From contig NZ_BONZ01000015.1 of the NCBI RefSeq assembly GCF_016862975.1, positions 1-64,000 of the forward strand: a stretch of 64,000 nt of DNA. The letters run 5' to 3'. This document shows positions 19,545 through 30,499 of this stretch, piece after piece; the first letter of the stretch is position 1; the number at the start of each line of letters is the position of its first letter. The translations under genes were made by a program, and so were the position numbers. The notes beneath the pieces are model-generated. The model saw only the letters and a program-made list of their open reading frames with translations, searched no databases and was not told where the DNA came from. The stretch is from Rugosimonospora africana. GTDB taxonomy: Bacteria > Actinomycetota > Actinomycetes > Mycobacteriales > Micromonosporaceae.

Positions 19545-20372
19545 TCAGCTGTCCTTGCCGGCCCGCCAGCGGAAGGTACGGATCGCCAGTACCAGCCCGC
19601 CGATCGCCCACAGGACGAGGACCAGGGCCAGCCGGCCGTGCTCCCAGCTGTGCGCCGCCTCCTGCTGAGCGAACGAGTCCGGCAGGAACACCGACCGGTA
19701 CCCCTGCGCGATCCATTTCAGCGGGAACAGCGCGCCGACGTGCTGGAGCCAGCTCGGCAGGTCGGTGAACACGAAGTACACGCCGGACAGGAACTGGAGC
19801 ACCAGCGCGATCGGGGTGATCGTCGCCGGGGCTGACTTCCCGCTGCGCGGTACCGACGAGAACGCGATGCCCAGCAGCGACCCGGCGGCGGTACCCGCGA
19901 CGGTGACCCAGATGAACGTGGCCCACCGGTGCCAGTCGTCGGGCAGCGTCACCTTGCCCAGAGCAGCGGCGATCGCCAGCAGCACGATCGACTCCAGTAC
20001 CACCATGGTCAGGACCATCACGATTTTGCCGAGGAAGTACGCGGCCGGCGGCATCGGTGTGCCCTCCAGCCGCTTGAGGATGCCCTTGTCCCGTTCGATC
20101 GAGATCTGGATCGCCAGGGTCTGGAAGCACACCCCGAACAGCCCGGAGGCGAGGATTCCCGGCACGAAGTACTGCGAGAAGTTGATGTTCCCGGGGATGT
20201 TGTAGTTGAGTACCGAGCCGAAGATCAGCAAGAGGATCACCGGGAACGCGAGCGTGAACACCACCGACTCGCGCTGCCGGAAGAACTCCTTGACCTCCAG
20301 CTTCCCGCGCTCCCAGCCGAGCCGGACGGCGTGCACCGGGCCGCGCCCCACGGTTGCGGTGGTCGTGGCCAT
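19545..20372 (-). CDS. ABC-2 type transporter permease
   Basis: 275 residues with six hydrophobic helices and the ABC-2 signature region (LEGTPMPPAAYFLGKI, then LSGVYFVFTDLPSWLQ and a C-terminal PLKWIAQGYR). It forms the membrane part of an exporter with the ATPase encoded directly upstream; the two genes overlap by one base (TGATG). The substrate is not evident; this class moves drugs, polysaccharides or peptides. Confidence 0.88.
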   Translation of the reverse strand: MATTTATVGRGPVHAVRLGWERGKLEVKEFFRQRESVVFTLAFPVILLLIFGSVLNYNIPGNINFSQYFVPGILASGLFGVCFQTLAIQISIERDKGILKRLEGTPMPPAAYFLGKIVMVLTMVVLESIVLLAIAAALGKVTLPDDWHRWATFIWVTVAGTAAGSLLGIAFSSVPRSGKSAPATITPIALVLQFLSGVYFVFTDLPSWLQHVGALFPLKWIAQGYRSVFLPDSFAQQEAAHSWEHGRLALVLVLWAIGGLVLAIRTFRWRAGKDS

Positions 20373-21229
20373 CACTGCTCTCCCTTGCCTGCGTTGATCA
20401 TGGATAGGTAGATGTCCTCCAGGGTCGGCCGGGCCACGGTCAGCCCCGGTACCTCGCCGCCGAACTCGGCCGACAGCTTCGACACCTGCGCGGTCGGGGT
20501 GTCCGTGGAGACCGATTGCCGGCCATCCCGCGCGTCCCAGCTCACCACCGTCGCCGCGGTCGCCCGGCCGCCGAGCGTCGCCGGGGTGGCCACCTCGATC
20601 ATCCGGCCGTTGTTGATCACCCCGACCCGGTTGGCCAGCGCCTCGGCCTCGTACAGGTAATGCGTGGTGAGCAGGATCGTCGTGCCCTCGGCGGACAGCT
20701 GGCGGATCAGGTCCCAGAACTCCTGCCGCGCCTCGGGGTCGAAGCCGGTCGTCGGTTCGTCGAGGAACAGCAACTCCGGCCGCCCGATCACGCCCAGCGC
20801 CACGTCCAGCCGGCGGCGCTGGCCGCCGGAGAGGGTACCGGCGCGGGCGGTGGCCTTCTCGGCGAGGCCGACCGCCTCGATCAGTTCGGCCGGGTCGCGC
20901 GGCGCCGGGTAGTACAGGGCGAAGTGGTTGATCACCTCGCGCACGGTCAGCGCCTCGAACTCTCCGGTGGACTGGAGCACGATGCCCACCCGGGCACGCC
21001 AGTCCCGGGTCGGGCGCCTGGGGTCGAGGCCCAGCACGGTGACCTCGCCAGCGGACCTGGGCCGGTACCCCTCGAGGATCTCCACCGTCGTGGTCTTGCC
21101 GGCGCCGTTCGGTCCCAGGAGGGCGAAGCACTCACCCCGGGCCACGTCCAGGTCCAGACCCCCGACGGCGACGTGATCGCCGTATGTCTTCTGCAACCCG
21201 CGGACCCGGATCGCGACGTCGTCTGTCAT
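20372..21229 (-). CDS. ABC transporter ATP-binding protein (DrrA/NodI-like)
   Basis: 285 residues. Walker A GPNGAGKTTT, signature LSGGQRRRLDVAL, Walker B LLFLDEPTTGFD and the H-loop TTHYLYEAEALA are all intact. The C-terminal ~70 residues are the extra domain seen in DrrA-type exporters, ending in PTLEDIYLSM. Partner of the permease just downstream. The start at MTDDVAIRV gives the normal N-terminus; an upstream in-frame extension lacks a ribosome site. Confidence 0.92.
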   Translation of the reverse strand: MTDDVAIRVRGLQKTYGDHVAVGGLDLDVARGECFALLGPNGAGKTTTVEILEGYRPRSAGEVTVLGLDPRRPTRDWRARVGIVLQSTGEFEALTVREVINHFALYYPAPRDPAELIEAVGLAEKATARAGTLSGGQRRRLDVALGVIGRPELLFLDEPTTGFDPEARQEFWDLIRQLSAEGTTILLTTHYLYEAEALANRVGVINNGRMIEVATPATLGGRATAATVVSWDARDGRQSVSTDTPTAQVSKLSAEFGGEVPGLTVARPTLEDIYLSMINAGKGEQ

Positions 21230-21357
21230 GCGCCCAGAGTGCACGAACGCCCGGGTGGGCCGGTACGCCCCCCGGGTGGAATCGCCTGCCACCCTGAGAC
21301 CTAGTTCACGTGTCCACCCGGCGAGCCCGCGGGAAGTCCGGCGGAAACCCCCGCCGG

Positions 21358-21363
21358 TACGCT
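21358..21363 (+). promoter_or_regulatory. -10 box (TACGCT) for a leaderless gene at 21370
   Basis: TACGCT lies exactly six bases before the ATG at 21370. Confidence 0.55.
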
Positions 21364-21369
21364 TCCGTG

Positions 21370-21990
21370 ATGCTGTCCGTGGCCAACCTCACCCGCCGGT
21401 TCGGTGAGCGGGTCGTGCTCGACCAGATCAGCTTCACAGTCACCGCCGGCGAGGTGTGCGCCGTGATCGGGGCCAACGGTTCCGGCAAGACGACCCTGCT
21501 GCGGTGTGTCGTCGGTGCCGATCGGGCGGACGGCGGCCAGATCCGGCTGGACGGCCGGCCGATGATCGAGACCGACCCGGTGGTCCGGGCCTCGGTGGCC
21601 TGTGTTCTCGACGACATCGACTTCTTTCCCGACCTGTCCGTCGGCGAGCACCTGGACCTGCTGGCCTACGCCCACGGTGGCCGCGAGCCGGACGTGGTGG
21701 AGGAGATCATCGCCGAGCTGGGCCTGAGCGACGCGCGCGACCAACTGCCCGCGACGCTGTCCAGCGGGCAGCGCCGACGCCTCGCCCTGGCGTCCTGTTT
21801 CGTCCGGCCGCGGCGGCTGCTAGTGCTGGACGAGCCCGAGCAGCGCTTGGACGCCGAGGGCCGGGAGTGGCTCGCCGGGGCGCTGCTGCGGGAACGGGAG
21901 GCTGGCACGGCGGTGCTGCTCGCCTCGCACGACCCCGACCTGGTCGCCACGGTCGCCGACAGCCACCTAGAGCTGGGGCCGGAGGATTGA
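21370..21990 (+). CDS. Short ABC transporter ATP-binding protein
   Basis: 206 residues. Walker [10 protein letters not shown], a modified signature [11 protein letters not shown], Walker [13 protein letters not shown] and the H-loop SHDPDL are present. It is at the small end for the family, with no accessory domain. The next gene, a DUF6297 membrane protein, overlaps its stop and is probably its permease. Substrate unknown. Confidence 0.9.
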   Translation: MLSVANLTRRFGERVVLDQISFTVTAGEVCAVIGANGSGKTTLLRCVVGADRADGGQIRLDGRPMIETDPVVRASVACVLDDIDFFPDLSVGEHLDLLAYAHGGREPDVVEEIIAELGLSDARDQLPATLSSGQRRRLALASCFVRPRRLLVLDEPEQRLDAEGREWLAGALLREREAGTAVLLASHDPDLVATVADSHLELGPED

Positions 21991-23405
21991 GCCCGGCGAT
22001 CGGTTCCACACCGGCCGTGGCCTCGGCGCTGCCGCCCGCGCCCGCGGTGCCCTCAGCCCGCCGGCTGCGCAGGCGGCTGCGCGCGGCACGGCGGGAGCAC
22101 GGCAGCGGCCGGGGCGGAGACATCTACCTCGTCCTCATGATCATTATTGTGTTCGGGGCGATCGGGCCGCGGTACCTGAACCGGTACCTCACGCATCCGG
22201 CGGAACAGCCGGCCCCGGAGGCCACCCGCTGGTGGTTGGTGGTCGCACTGGCCGTCGCCGCCGCCGGGCTGACCTGGCAGGCGCTGCGCGCCTTCGGCCC
22301 GTTGCTGGCCATGCCCTCGACCCAGGCATGGTGCGTGGCCAGCCCGGTGGCCCGCCGTGGCTGGCTGATCACGCCGCTGGGGTACCTGCTGCTCGGCGGT
22401 GCGCTGGTCGGCGCCGGGGCGGGTGCGCTGGGCACGCTGCTGGCCGGCGCGGCCGCGAGCGGTGCGGCGACCGTCGGCGGAGCCGCGGTGGTCGGCGCCG
22501 GCACCGGGGTGGCCATGGCCGGGGCCGCCACCGGTGTGCAGACCCGGCGGTGGCATCCGGCGGAACGGGTACCGGTGCTGGTCGGCCTGGCCGGCGCGGT
22601 GGCGGTGATCGGGCTGCGGTACGCGCACGTGGTACCGGCGACGCCGGCGGCGCCGGTCCGGTGGTCGGCCCTGGCCGTGGCGGTCGTCGCGGTCGCCGGC
22701 GCCGTCGCGGCGCTCGGCCGCCTGGGCCGGATCGACCGGGCCGCGTTGGCGGCCGGCGCCCCGCTGGCCGGGGCGGCGGCGTCCGCCGCGATCTTCATGG
22801 ACGCCACGCTGTTCTCCGGCGTGGTGGAGGCGCGCCGCTGGCGCCGTGCCGGCCGGGTGCGGTCCGGCCTGCGCCGGCTGCGGCCCGGCCCCCGCTGGGC
22901 GGTCCTCCTGAGGGCCGAAGTGCGCCGGCTGCCCCGCCGGCCCGGAGCGCTCGCGATCTGGGCCGCGCTGATCCTGGTGCCGTACGCGCTGGTGCTCATC
23001 GCGCCGGAGGCGGCCGGCGCGGGGCGGGTGGTGGCCGGGTACCTGGCCGTGGGCCGGCTGGCCGCCGGCCTCCGTGCGGTCTGCCGCTCGCCGGCTCTGC
23101 GCCGCAGCCTCGGCGACACCGATCAGCGGCTGTACCGGGTGCACCTGGTGGTACCCGCCGCCGGTGCGCTGCTCTGGTGGCTGGCCGGCAGCGGTGTGTC
23201 CGCCCCGGACCCCAACCAGCTGGTGTTCGTCATCGGGCTGGTGTTCGCGGTGTACCGCAACGCCACCGCCCCGTCCCGGGCCTACGGCGGCCCCATGGTG
23301 GACACACCGTTCGGCCTGGTACCCGTCGACCTGCTCCGCCAGGTGCTGCGTGGCCTGGACGTGGTCGCGGTGCTGGTCTTCATCGAGCTGTTCCTCCCGG
23401 CCTGA
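21987..23405 (+). CDS. DUF6297 family membrane protein (probable ABC permease partner)
   Basis: 472 residues with about ten hydrophobic segments and several Arg-rich cytoplasmic loops. The residue pattern matches the DUF6297 proteins that follow a short ABC ATPase in Micromonosporaceae. A TTG at 21987 overlaps the stop of the ATPase gene (TTGA); the alternative GTG at 22017 is possible. Segments around residues 150-185 are almost pure Gly/Ala/Val. The gene converges on the DUF4126 gene 11 bases away. Confidence 0.75.
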   Translation: MSPAIGSTPAVASALPPAPAVPSARRLRRRLRAARREHGSGRGGDIYLVLMIIIVFGAIGPRYLNRYLTHPAEQPAPEATRWWLVVALAVAAAGLTWQALRAFGPLLAMPSTQAWCVASPVARRGWLITPLGYLLLGGALVGAGAGALGTLLAGAAASGAATVGGAAVVGAGTGVAMAGAATGVQTRRWHPAERVPVLVGLAGAVAVIGLRYAHVVPATPAAPVRWSALAVAVVAVAGAVAALGRLGRIDRAALAAGAPLAGAAASAAIFMDATLFSGVVEARRWRRAGRVRSGLRRLRPGPRWAVLLRAEVRRLPRRPGALAIWAALILVPYALVLIAPEAAGAGRVVAGYLAVGRLAAGLRAVCRSPALRRSLGDTDQRLYRVHLVVPAAGALLWWLAGSGVSAPDPNQLVFVIGLVFAVYRNATAPSRAYGGPMVDTPFGLVPVDLLRQVLRGLDVVAVLVFIELFLPA

Positions 23406-23416
23406 ACCGGCCGGGC

Positions 23417-24094
23417 TCAGCGGCGCAGGCCGGTACCCGGATCCGCCGGCAGCCGCAGCGTGTCCGCCGGCCCGGCAGCCGCCGCGCGCCGCGCCGCCTT
23501 CTCCAGCTTGCGCCGGCGGCGGCGCCGCCTTACCCAGACGAAGAACGCGACGATCGCCGCCACGAACACCACGATCAGCACCGGCAGCACGATCGCGACC
23601 AGCGACATCGCGGTGCTGAACACATCCTCGATCGTGCTCGCCACAGGCGCGCCGAACCCGAGCGTGGACACGTTGATGACCGGTCGCGCGGTCGCCTTGA
23701 CCCCGTGTACGCACAGCGCCACCAGCGCGCCGACCGCGACCGGTACCCACTGGTGACTGCTGAAGAAGCTGCCCGGATCCGTCACCATCTCGGTCTTCGC
23801 GCCGGACGCGGCGCCGAACGACAGGCCGCCCGCGGTCGGCCGGATGACCGTGTGCACCACGTCGTTGACGTGATCCATGACCGGCACCTTGTCGGCGACC
23901 ACCTCGATGGCCAGCAGTACCAACAGGATCGCCAGTACCCAACCGTTGCTCAGCCACTGCCAGCTCGCCGGCAGGTCGACCAGCCCGGTGTACCGGTCGA
24001 GCAGGCCGAGCGCGAGCAGCGGGATGTACGCGTTGAGTCCGGCCGACGCGGACAGGCCCAACCCGGTCAGTGCTTCCAACACGACGTCCAGCAT
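23417..24094 (-). CDS. DUF4126 family membrane protein
   Basis: 225 residues. [21 protein letters not shown] at the N-terminus and the glycine/alanine membrane segments match DUF4126. There are five to six hydrophobic helices and then a strongly basic segment (eight Arg/Lys in a row near residue 190) and a disordered tail. Function unknown. It is divergent from nucS, with a copy of the dispersed palindromic repeat in the gap. Confidence 0.8.
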   Translation of the reverse strand: MLDVVLEALTGLGLSASAGLNAYIPLLALGLLDRYTGLVDLPASWQWLSNGWVLAILLVLLAIEVVADKVPVMDHVNDVVHTVIRPTAGGLSFGAASGAKTEMVTDPGSFFSSHQWVPVAVGALVALCVHGVKATARPVINVSTLGFGAPVASTIEDVFSTAMSLVAIVLPVLIVVFVAAIVAFFVWVRRRRRRRKLEKAARRAAAAGPADTLRLPADPGTGLRR

Positions 24095-24124
24095 GGCATC
24101 GATGCGCCACTACGCCAGTCGGGC

Positions 24125-24168
24125 CGACTGGTCTGGGTCGTCATGCGGCGACAGACGCGCCGAGCCAG
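24125..24168 (+). repeat. Dispersed palindromic repeat, copy A
   Basis: 44-bp core beginning CGACTGGTCTGGGTCGT and ending GCGCCGAGCCAG. It matches copy C (34062-34105, opposite strand) at 41 of 44 positions. An 8-bp inverted pair CCAGTCGG/CCGACTGG (about 24116-24132) overlaps its left end. It lies between DUF4126 and nucS. Confidence 0.85.
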
Positions 24169-24214
24169 GCTGCTCAGAATCGGGTCGGACGCCGTCGCCG
24201 GTGCCGGCGTCGGC

Positions 24215-24220
24215 TACCCT
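24215..24220 (+). promoter_or_regulatory. -10 box (TACCCT) for nucS
   Basis: TACCCT lies exactly six bases before the GTG at 24227; the same box and spacing occur at 5945. nucS is expected to be leaderless. Confidence 0.6.
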
Positions 24221-24226
24221 CGCACG

Positions 24227-24886
24227 GTGCGGTTGGTCATTGCCCGGTGCTCGGTGGACTACATCGGTCGGCTCACGGCTCATCTGCCGCCGGCCACTCG
24301 GCTGTTGATGGTGAAGGCCGACGGGTCGGTGTCGATCCACGCCGACGACCGGGCGTACAAGCCACTCAACTGGATGAGCCCGCCGTGCCGGATCGAAGAG
24401 GCGCCGGGCGTCTGGCGGGTGGTCAACAAGGGCGGCGAGGAACTGCGGATCACCATCGAGGAAGTGCTCCACGACTCCTCGCACGAGCTGGGTGTCGATC
24501 CCGGTCTGCAGAAGGACGGCGTCGAGGCGCACCTTCAGGAGTTGCTGGCCGCGACGCCGAGCACTCTGCAGGAGGGATACACGCTGGTTCGGCGGGAGTT
24601 CCCCACTCCGATCGGGCCGGTCGACCTGTTCTGCCGCGATGTCGAGGGCGCCAGCGTGGCGGTCGAGGTGAAGCGCCGCGCCACCATCGACGCCGTGGAG
24701 CAGCTGACCCGGTACCTGGAGCTGCTCAACCGGGATCCGTTGCTGGCGCCGGTGGCCGGCGTGCTGGCGGCGCAGACCATCGCGCCGCAGGCGCGCACGC
24801 TCGCCGAGGACCGGGGCATCCGGTGCGTGGTGATCGACTACGACGCGCTGCGCGGGATCGAGCGGGACGAGCTGACGCTCTTCTGA
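24227..24886 (+). CDS. nucS: Mismatch-specific endonuclease NucS/EndoMS
   Basis: 219 residues. NucS cuts both strands at certain mismatches and is the core of the non-MutS/MutL mismatch repair of actinobacteria. The N-terminal DNA-binding half starts [16 protein letters not shown]; the C-terminal RecB-like nuclease half has Asp133 (GPVDLFCRD), Glu147 and Lys149 (VAVEVKRR), with the same 14- and 2-residue spacing as in characterised NucS. The C-terminus ELTLF is the form expected of a beta-clamp-binding tail. The start follows the TACCCT box. Confidence 0.95.
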   Translation: MRLVIARCSVDYIGRLTAHLPPATRLLMVKADGSVSIHADDRAYKPLNWMSPPCRIEEAPGVWRVVNKGGEELRITIEEVLHDSSHELGVDPGLQKDGVEAHLQELLAATPSTLQEGYTLVRREFPTPIGPVDLFCRDVEGASVAVEVKRRATIDAVEQLTRYLELLNRDPLLAPVAGVLAAQTIAPQARTLAEDRGIRCVVIDYDALRGIERDELTLF

Positions 24887-24892
24887 GCCGGC

Positions 24893-24987
24893 CGGCCTGA
24901 CGCGCCCGGCCGGCAGCGAGCTGGCGGCCTGACTCGCCGGCCGACAGCGAGTCGGTCGGCCTGACCCGCCCAGCTGGCAGCGGGCTT
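24893..24987. repeat. Three degenerate ~32-bp tandem repeats after nucS
   Basis: Units start CGGCCTGAC at 24893, 24925 and 24957 and share CGGCCTGAC-N-CGCC and GGCAGCG-like cores. They fill the start of the gap after nucS. No gene here. Confidence 0.7.
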
Positions 24988-25070
24988 GAGAACCGGCCCG
25001 CATGATGACTCCCCGCACCAGGGCCGGGGGCAATTCGGCCGTTTTGCGCCGGACTAGCCTATCCGGCAAC

Positions 25071-25076
25071 TACCCT
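25071..25076 (+). promoter_or_regulatory. -10 box (TACCCT) upstream of a short leader frame
   Basis: TACCCT, seven bases before a GTG at 25084 that opens a 22-codon frame ahead of the flippase-like gene. Confidence 0.5.
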
Positions 25077-25083
25077 CCGTATT

Positions 25084-25152
25084 GTGACCCGTACGTATCG
25101 CTCCACCCCGTGCATCCAGGCTTTGGCGCGGGCCGCACTGGGTGGGCAGTGA
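25084..25152 (+). CDS. Possible 22-residue leader peptide
   Basis: GTG at 25084 opens MTRTYRSTPCIQALARAALG and two more residues, ending at TGA 25150-25152, inside the first codons of the next gene and two bases before a further in-frame GTG (25154). The TACCCT box seven bases upstream would give a leaderless message starting on this frame. It may couple or attenuate translation of the membrane protein. No homology is recognised; the reading as a gene is inference. Confidence 0.35.
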   Translation: MTRTYRSTPCIQALARAALGGQ

Positions 25153-26461
25153 CGTGCAGGGCGCGCGCCGAGTGGTCGCCGGGCTGGTCGACCAGGCCGT
25201 CATGGCGTGTGCCAACGCCGCGAACACCGTCATCGCGCTGGCCCTGCTGACCCGTGAGCGCGCCGGTGCCATGGTGCTCTCGCTCGGCCTCGCCTACCTG
25301 GTACTGACCCTGAACCGGGCGTTTGTCGGCGACGTTCTGATCGTGCTGGCGGCCCGGCTGGACGCCCAGCGCCGGGCCCGGCTGTTACGCAACGGGCTGG
25401 CGATGGCGGTCGCGTTCGGGGTGGCCGCGATCGTGGTGCTGACCGTGATCTGGGCGCTCCGTCCCCGTACCGGCAAGATCGATCTTCAGGACCTGATCTG
25501 GGTGGCGCCGTTCCTGCCGGTGATCCTGCTGCACGACACCGGCCGCAGCGGGTACCTCGCGCTCCGGGCACAGGGCAGCTGCCTGTTCATCGACCTGGTG
25601 TGGGTGTCGACCCAGGCCGTCGTGATGACCGGCTTCCTTCTTGCCGGGCACCGTTCGGCGAGCATGATCTTCGTGAGCTGGGGAGTGGGCGCGCTGGCCG
25701 GGGCGGCCGTGTTCCTGCTGCGTACCCGGCAGTGGCCGTGGCGGGGCAATCCGCGCCAGTGGATCAGCGAGACCAGGCACCTGTCCGGGTGGTTCACCGC
25801 GACCCAGATCATTGGCCAGATCCAGGTTCAGGCGATCGGCTTCCTGGTCAGCGGCCGGCTGTCCCAGCGCGACCTGTCCGGCCTGCGCGGCGGGCAGACC
25901 GCGTTGATCCAGCCGGTACAGAACTTCATCGTGGCGGTACAGAGCCTGATCGTGCCGAGGTTGTCCCGGCTCGCCGGTGACGCGGGCGGGCGCGGGGAGC
26001 GGGAGAGCCATTCCGCGGCGTACCGGCTGGCCCGGCAGACCAAGCTGCTCGCGATCGCGTTCGCCGGGCTGGCGGTCGTCATGGTGGCGACCGTGGTTCC
26101 GCTGTCGGAGTTCGTGCTCGCCCGGCTGAGCAAGTTCGCCGACATCGCGCCGCTGGCCCTCCCACTGTGCGTACAGGCGGCCATCTACCTGATCGAGCTT
26201 CCGTTCGCGGCGGCGCTGCGCGGCATGCACAGGGCCCGGCTGCTGTTCATCCGGTACGCCATCTACACCACCGCCAGCCTGGCCGGCCTGGTCGCCGGCG
26301 GGGACACGGACGGGCTGCACGGTGCCGTGTGGGGGCTGACCGCGGGGGCGGCGGTCAGCCTGATCACGATGGTCTCGTTCTACCGGTACGCGCTGCACCA
26401 ACTGGTACGCGGGACGCCGGAGCGGCCGGAGGTCGAACCGGTACCCAGCGTCGCCGCCTGA
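25142..26461 (+). CDS. Polysaccharide-flippase-like (MOP/Wzx superfamily) membrane protein
   Basis: 439 residues from GTG 25142 (435 from GTG 25154) with about twelve hydrophobic helices spaced as in MATE/Wzx/MurJ proteins. Short charged loops such as LRTRQWPWRGNP and RLARQTKLL lie on the likely cytoplasmic side. No family-specific motif was recognised, so transport of a lipid-linked sugar is a guess from topology. No glycosyltransferase gene lies nearby. It converges on the GuaB1 gene. Confidence 0.65.
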   Translation: MGSDVQGARRVVAGLVDQAVMACANAANTVIALALLTRERAGAMVLSLGLAYLVLTLNRAFVGDVLIVLAARLDAQRRARLLRNGLAMAVAFGVAAIVVLTVIWALRPRTGKIDLQDLIWVAPFLPVILLHDTGRSGYLALRAQGSCLFIDLVWVSTQAVVMTGFLLAGHRSASMIFVSWGVGALAGAAVFLLRTRQWPWRGNPRQWISETRHLSGWFTATQIIGQIQVQAIGFLVSGRLSQRDLSGLRGGQTALIQPVQNFIVAVQSLIVPRLSRLAGDAGGRGERESHSAAYRLARQTKLLAIAFAGLAVVMVATVVPLSEFVLARLSKFADIAPLALPLCVQAAIYLIELPFAAALRGMHRARLLFIRYAIYTTASLAGLVAGGDTDGLHGAVWGLTAGAAVSLITMVSFYRYALHQLVRGTPERPEVEPVPSVAA

Positions 26462-26479
26462 CCTCCCACGGCCGGCGGC

Positions 26480-28118
<1,639 letters not shown>

Positions 28119-28130
28119 CTTTGCGCAACC

Positions 28131-28180
28131 GACGGCTGGTCTGGGTCGTCGCGCGGCAGAGGCGTCGAGCCGGACCAAGT
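28131..28180 (+). repeat. Dispersed palindromic repeat, copy B (diverged)
   Basis: CTGGTCTGGGTCGT at 28136-28149 followed by GCGCGGCAGAGGCGTCGAGC. It aligns with copies A and C with a 3-base gain and a 3-base loss. It lies in the 5' untranslated region of the peptidase gene. Confidence 0.7.
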
Positions 28181-28214
28181 CGCCCCAGGTACGGCACCTC
28201 ACGAAGGAGCCCGC

Positions 28215-28949
28215 ATGCGCCATCTGCTCGTCCGCCTGGCGACAGTGCTCGCCGGCGTCACCGTGCTGGCCGCCCCCACGGCCGCGTCCGTCAACCTTGA
28301 CGTCGCCGGGTTCGGCCCGGCTCACCACGCCCTCGCCGGCCACGGCGTCGGGTACAACATCAACGGGTACAACTGGGGCGGGTACGCCGCCACCGGCAGC
28401 GGGTTCACCTCGGTGTCGGCCACCTGGACCACCCCGTCGGCCACCTGCAACTCGCGCAGCGACCTGTACGCGCCGTGGGTCGGCCTGGACGGCTACGGAT
28501 CGTCCAGCGTGGAGCAGACCGGCGTGGCGACCGACTGCTCCAGCGGCCGGGCGGTCAACGAACCCTGGTACGAGATGTACCCGGCCGCCCCGGTGTACCT
28601 GTCGACCAGCTCGTACCCGGTGGCCGCGGGTAACGTCATCCACGCCTCGGTGACGTACGCGGGTGGCAGCAGCTTCACGCTGACCCTGACGAACCAGAGC
28701 CGCGGCTGGACGTACACCACGACCAAGTCGCTGAGCGGTGCCCGGCGCTCCAGTGCCGAAGTCATCATCGAGTCGCCTCCCGGCCGGTACCCGAACTTCG
28801 GCACCATCAGCTTCACCGGCTCGACCGTCAACGGCAGCAGCCTGTCCTCGTTCAACCCGGTCGCGCTGGACCCGTCCAACGGCGTGTACGAGGCACACAC
28901 CGGCGCGCTGAGCGGCGGAAACTTCTCCATCACGTACCAGCACGAGTGA
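28215..28949 (+). CDS. Secreted glutamic peptidase, family G1 (eqolisin-like)
   Basis: 244 residues with a signal peptide (MRHLLVRLATVLAGVTVLAA, cleavage near PTAAS). The mature part shows the G1 beta-sandwich pattern: WGGYAATG, SATWTTPSATC, APWVGLDGYGSSSVEQTGV (catalytic Gln), WYEMYPA, and AEVIIESP (catalytic Glu). G1 peptidases are acid proteases best known from fungi but found in some actinobacteria. Two Cys residues (SATCNSRSD, TDCSSG) may form a disulfide. GAAGGAG precedes the ATG. A sedolisin, another acid protease family, is the next gene. Confidence 0.88.
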   Translation: MRHLLVRLATVLAGVTVLAAPTAASVNLDVAGFGPAHHALAGHGVGYNINGYNWGGYAATGSGFTSVSATWTTPSATCNSRSDLYAPWVGLDGYGSSSVEQTGVATDCSSGRAVNEPWYEMYPAAPVYLSTSSYPVAAGNVIHASVTYAGGSSFTLTLTNQSRGWTYTTTKSLSGARRSSAEVIIESPPGRYPNFGTISFTGSTVNGSSLSSFNPVALDPSNGVYEAHTGALSGGNFSITYQHE

Positions 28950-28994
28950 CCGAAACCCGTCGTGGCAGGGCGGCCATTCCGCCCTGTCACGACG

Positions 28995-29000
28995 TACTCT
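28995..29000 (+). promoter_or_regulatory. -10 box (TACTCT) for the S53 peptidase gene
   Basis: TACTCT lies exactly six bases before the GTG at 29007; no ribosome site intervenes. Confidence 0.5.
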
Positions 29001-29006
29001 CAAGCA

Positions 29007-30494
29007 GTGACCATGGGCCCTTCCGAGCACGTCGTACCGGGTAGCCGCCGGGAGGCACTGCCCGGCGCGCGCCGGGTCGGCGACGCCGATCCCGCCGAGA
29101 CGGTCCGGGTGACCGTCGTCCTGCGCCGTGCCGCACCCCGCTCGGGTGCGCCGGCAGATGCCGACGAACTGGTGCTGGTCGAGCGATTCGCGCGGGACCA
29201 TGGCCTGTCCGTCACCGCCACGTCCCCGGCTGCCCGTTCGATCGGCCTGTTGGGCAGCGTCGCGCAGATGAACGCCGCGTTCGGCGTGAGCCTGGGCAGG
29301 TACAGCACCGACGGGCAGACCTACCGGGGGCGGGAAGGCGACGTCCACGTGCCGCGCGAGCTGGCCGACGTAGTGGTCGCCGTACTCGGGTTGGACGACC
29401 GGCCACAGGCGCGGGCGCACTTCCGAGTCGCCCACGACCCGCGCGGCGCCCGCGTCGAAGGGGTGGCGCCACGCGCCGCGACCAGCGGGTACCCGCCCCG
29501 CGAGGTGGCCCGGCGGTACGGCTTCCCGACCGACCTGGACGGCACCGGGCAGACAGTGGCCGTGATCGAGCTGGGCGGTGGGTACCGCACCGCCGACCTC
29601 ACCGAATACTTCGAGAAGCAGGGCGTCAAGAGACCGACGGTCAGCGCGGTCTCGGTCGACGGCGCGAAGAACACACCCGGCGGCGACGCCGACGGCGAGG
29701 TGGCGCTCGACATCGAGGTGATCGGCGCGATCGCGCCCGGCGCGCACATCGCGGTCTACTTCGCGCCCAACACCACCAGCGGCTTCTACGACGCCATCGC
29801 CGCCGCGCTGCACGACACCCGGCGCAAGCCGTCGATCGTGTCGATCAGCTGGGGCGAGGCCGAGGCCGGCTGGACTCCGCAGGCGATGGACTCCTACGAC
29901 GAGCTGTTCGCCGACGCCGGCCCGCTCGGCGTGACCATCTACGCGGCGGCCGGCGACGACGGCTCCCGGGACAACGGCACCGGTGACAACGTCGACTTCC
30001 CGGCTTCCAGCCCGCACGTCGTGGGCTGCGGCGGCACCACGCTGGCACCGACCGGTGAGGTGGTCTGGAACGACAGCGCCACCGGCAACGGCGCGACCGG
30101 CGGCGGCGTGAGTGTCCACTTCGGACTACCGCCGTACCAGGCGGAGGCCGCGGTGCCGTCCAGCCCGCGACGGACGGCCGGGCGCGGGGTGCCGGACGTA
30201 GCCGGTGACGCCGACCCGCTGACCGGGTACCAGGTGCGGATCGACGGCCGCGACGCGGTGATCGGCGGCACCAGCGCCGTGGCGCCGCTGTGGGCCGCGC
30301 TGACGGCGCTGGCCAACCAGCGCGGCGGTACGCGGGCAGGTGAGCCGCACGAGCGGCTGTACGCGCACCCGGCCGCGTTCGTGGACATCACCAGCGGCGA
30401 CAACGGCGGGTACAGCGCCGGGCCGGGCTGGGACGCGTGCACCGGCCTCGGCAGCCCGCGTGGAGAGCAGATCGTCCAGATCCTGGGAGGTTAG
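29007..30494 (+). CDS. Sedolisin/kumamolisin-type serine-carboxyl peptidase (family S53) with pro-domain
   Basis: 495 residues from GTG (ATG at 29013 is the alternative). Residues about 1-165 match the pro-kumamolisin activation domain (ETVRVTVVLRRAAP, LGSVAQMNAAFGV). The catalytic domain has DGEVALDIEVIGAIAPGA (Glu and Asp of the catalytic triad), AAAGDDGS (oxyanion Asp) and GGTSAVAPLWAALTAL (Ser, in place of the usual SGTS), plus the C-terminal Ca2+-site region DITSGDNGGYSAGPGWDACTGLGSP. No signal peptide is seen, as in kumamolisin itself. It is read with the SGNH gene that follows after 5 bases. Confidence 0.92.
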   Translation: MTMGPSEHVVPGSRREALPGARRVGDADPAETVRVTVVLRRAAPRSGAPADADELVLVERFARDHGLSVTATSPAARSIGLLGSVAQMNAAFGVSLGRYSTDGQTYRGREGDVHVPRELADVVVAVLGLDDRPQARAHFRVAHDPRGARVEGVAPRAATSGYPPREVARRYGFPTDLDGTGQTVAVIELGGGYRTADLTEYFEKQGVKRPTVSAVSVDGAKNTPGGDADGEVALDIEVIGAIAPGAHIAVYFAPNTTSGFYDAIAAALHDTRRKPSIVSISWGEAEAGWTPQAMDSYDELFADAGPLGVTIYAAAGDDGSRDNGTGDNVDFPASSPHVVGCGGTTLAPTGEVVWNDSATGNGATGGGVSVHFGLPPYQAEAAVPSSPRRTAGRGVPDVAGDADPLTGYQVRIDGRDAVIGGTSAVAPLWAALTALANQRGGTRAGEPHERLYAHPAAFVDITSGDNGGYSAGPGWDACTGLGSPRGEQIVQILGG

Positions 30495-30499
30495 CTGCG

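Noticed and set aside
24112-24176. Could the palindromic repeats be a CRISPR array?
   Set aside because: Copies are kilobases apart, on both strands, not regularly spaced, and no cas gene is present.
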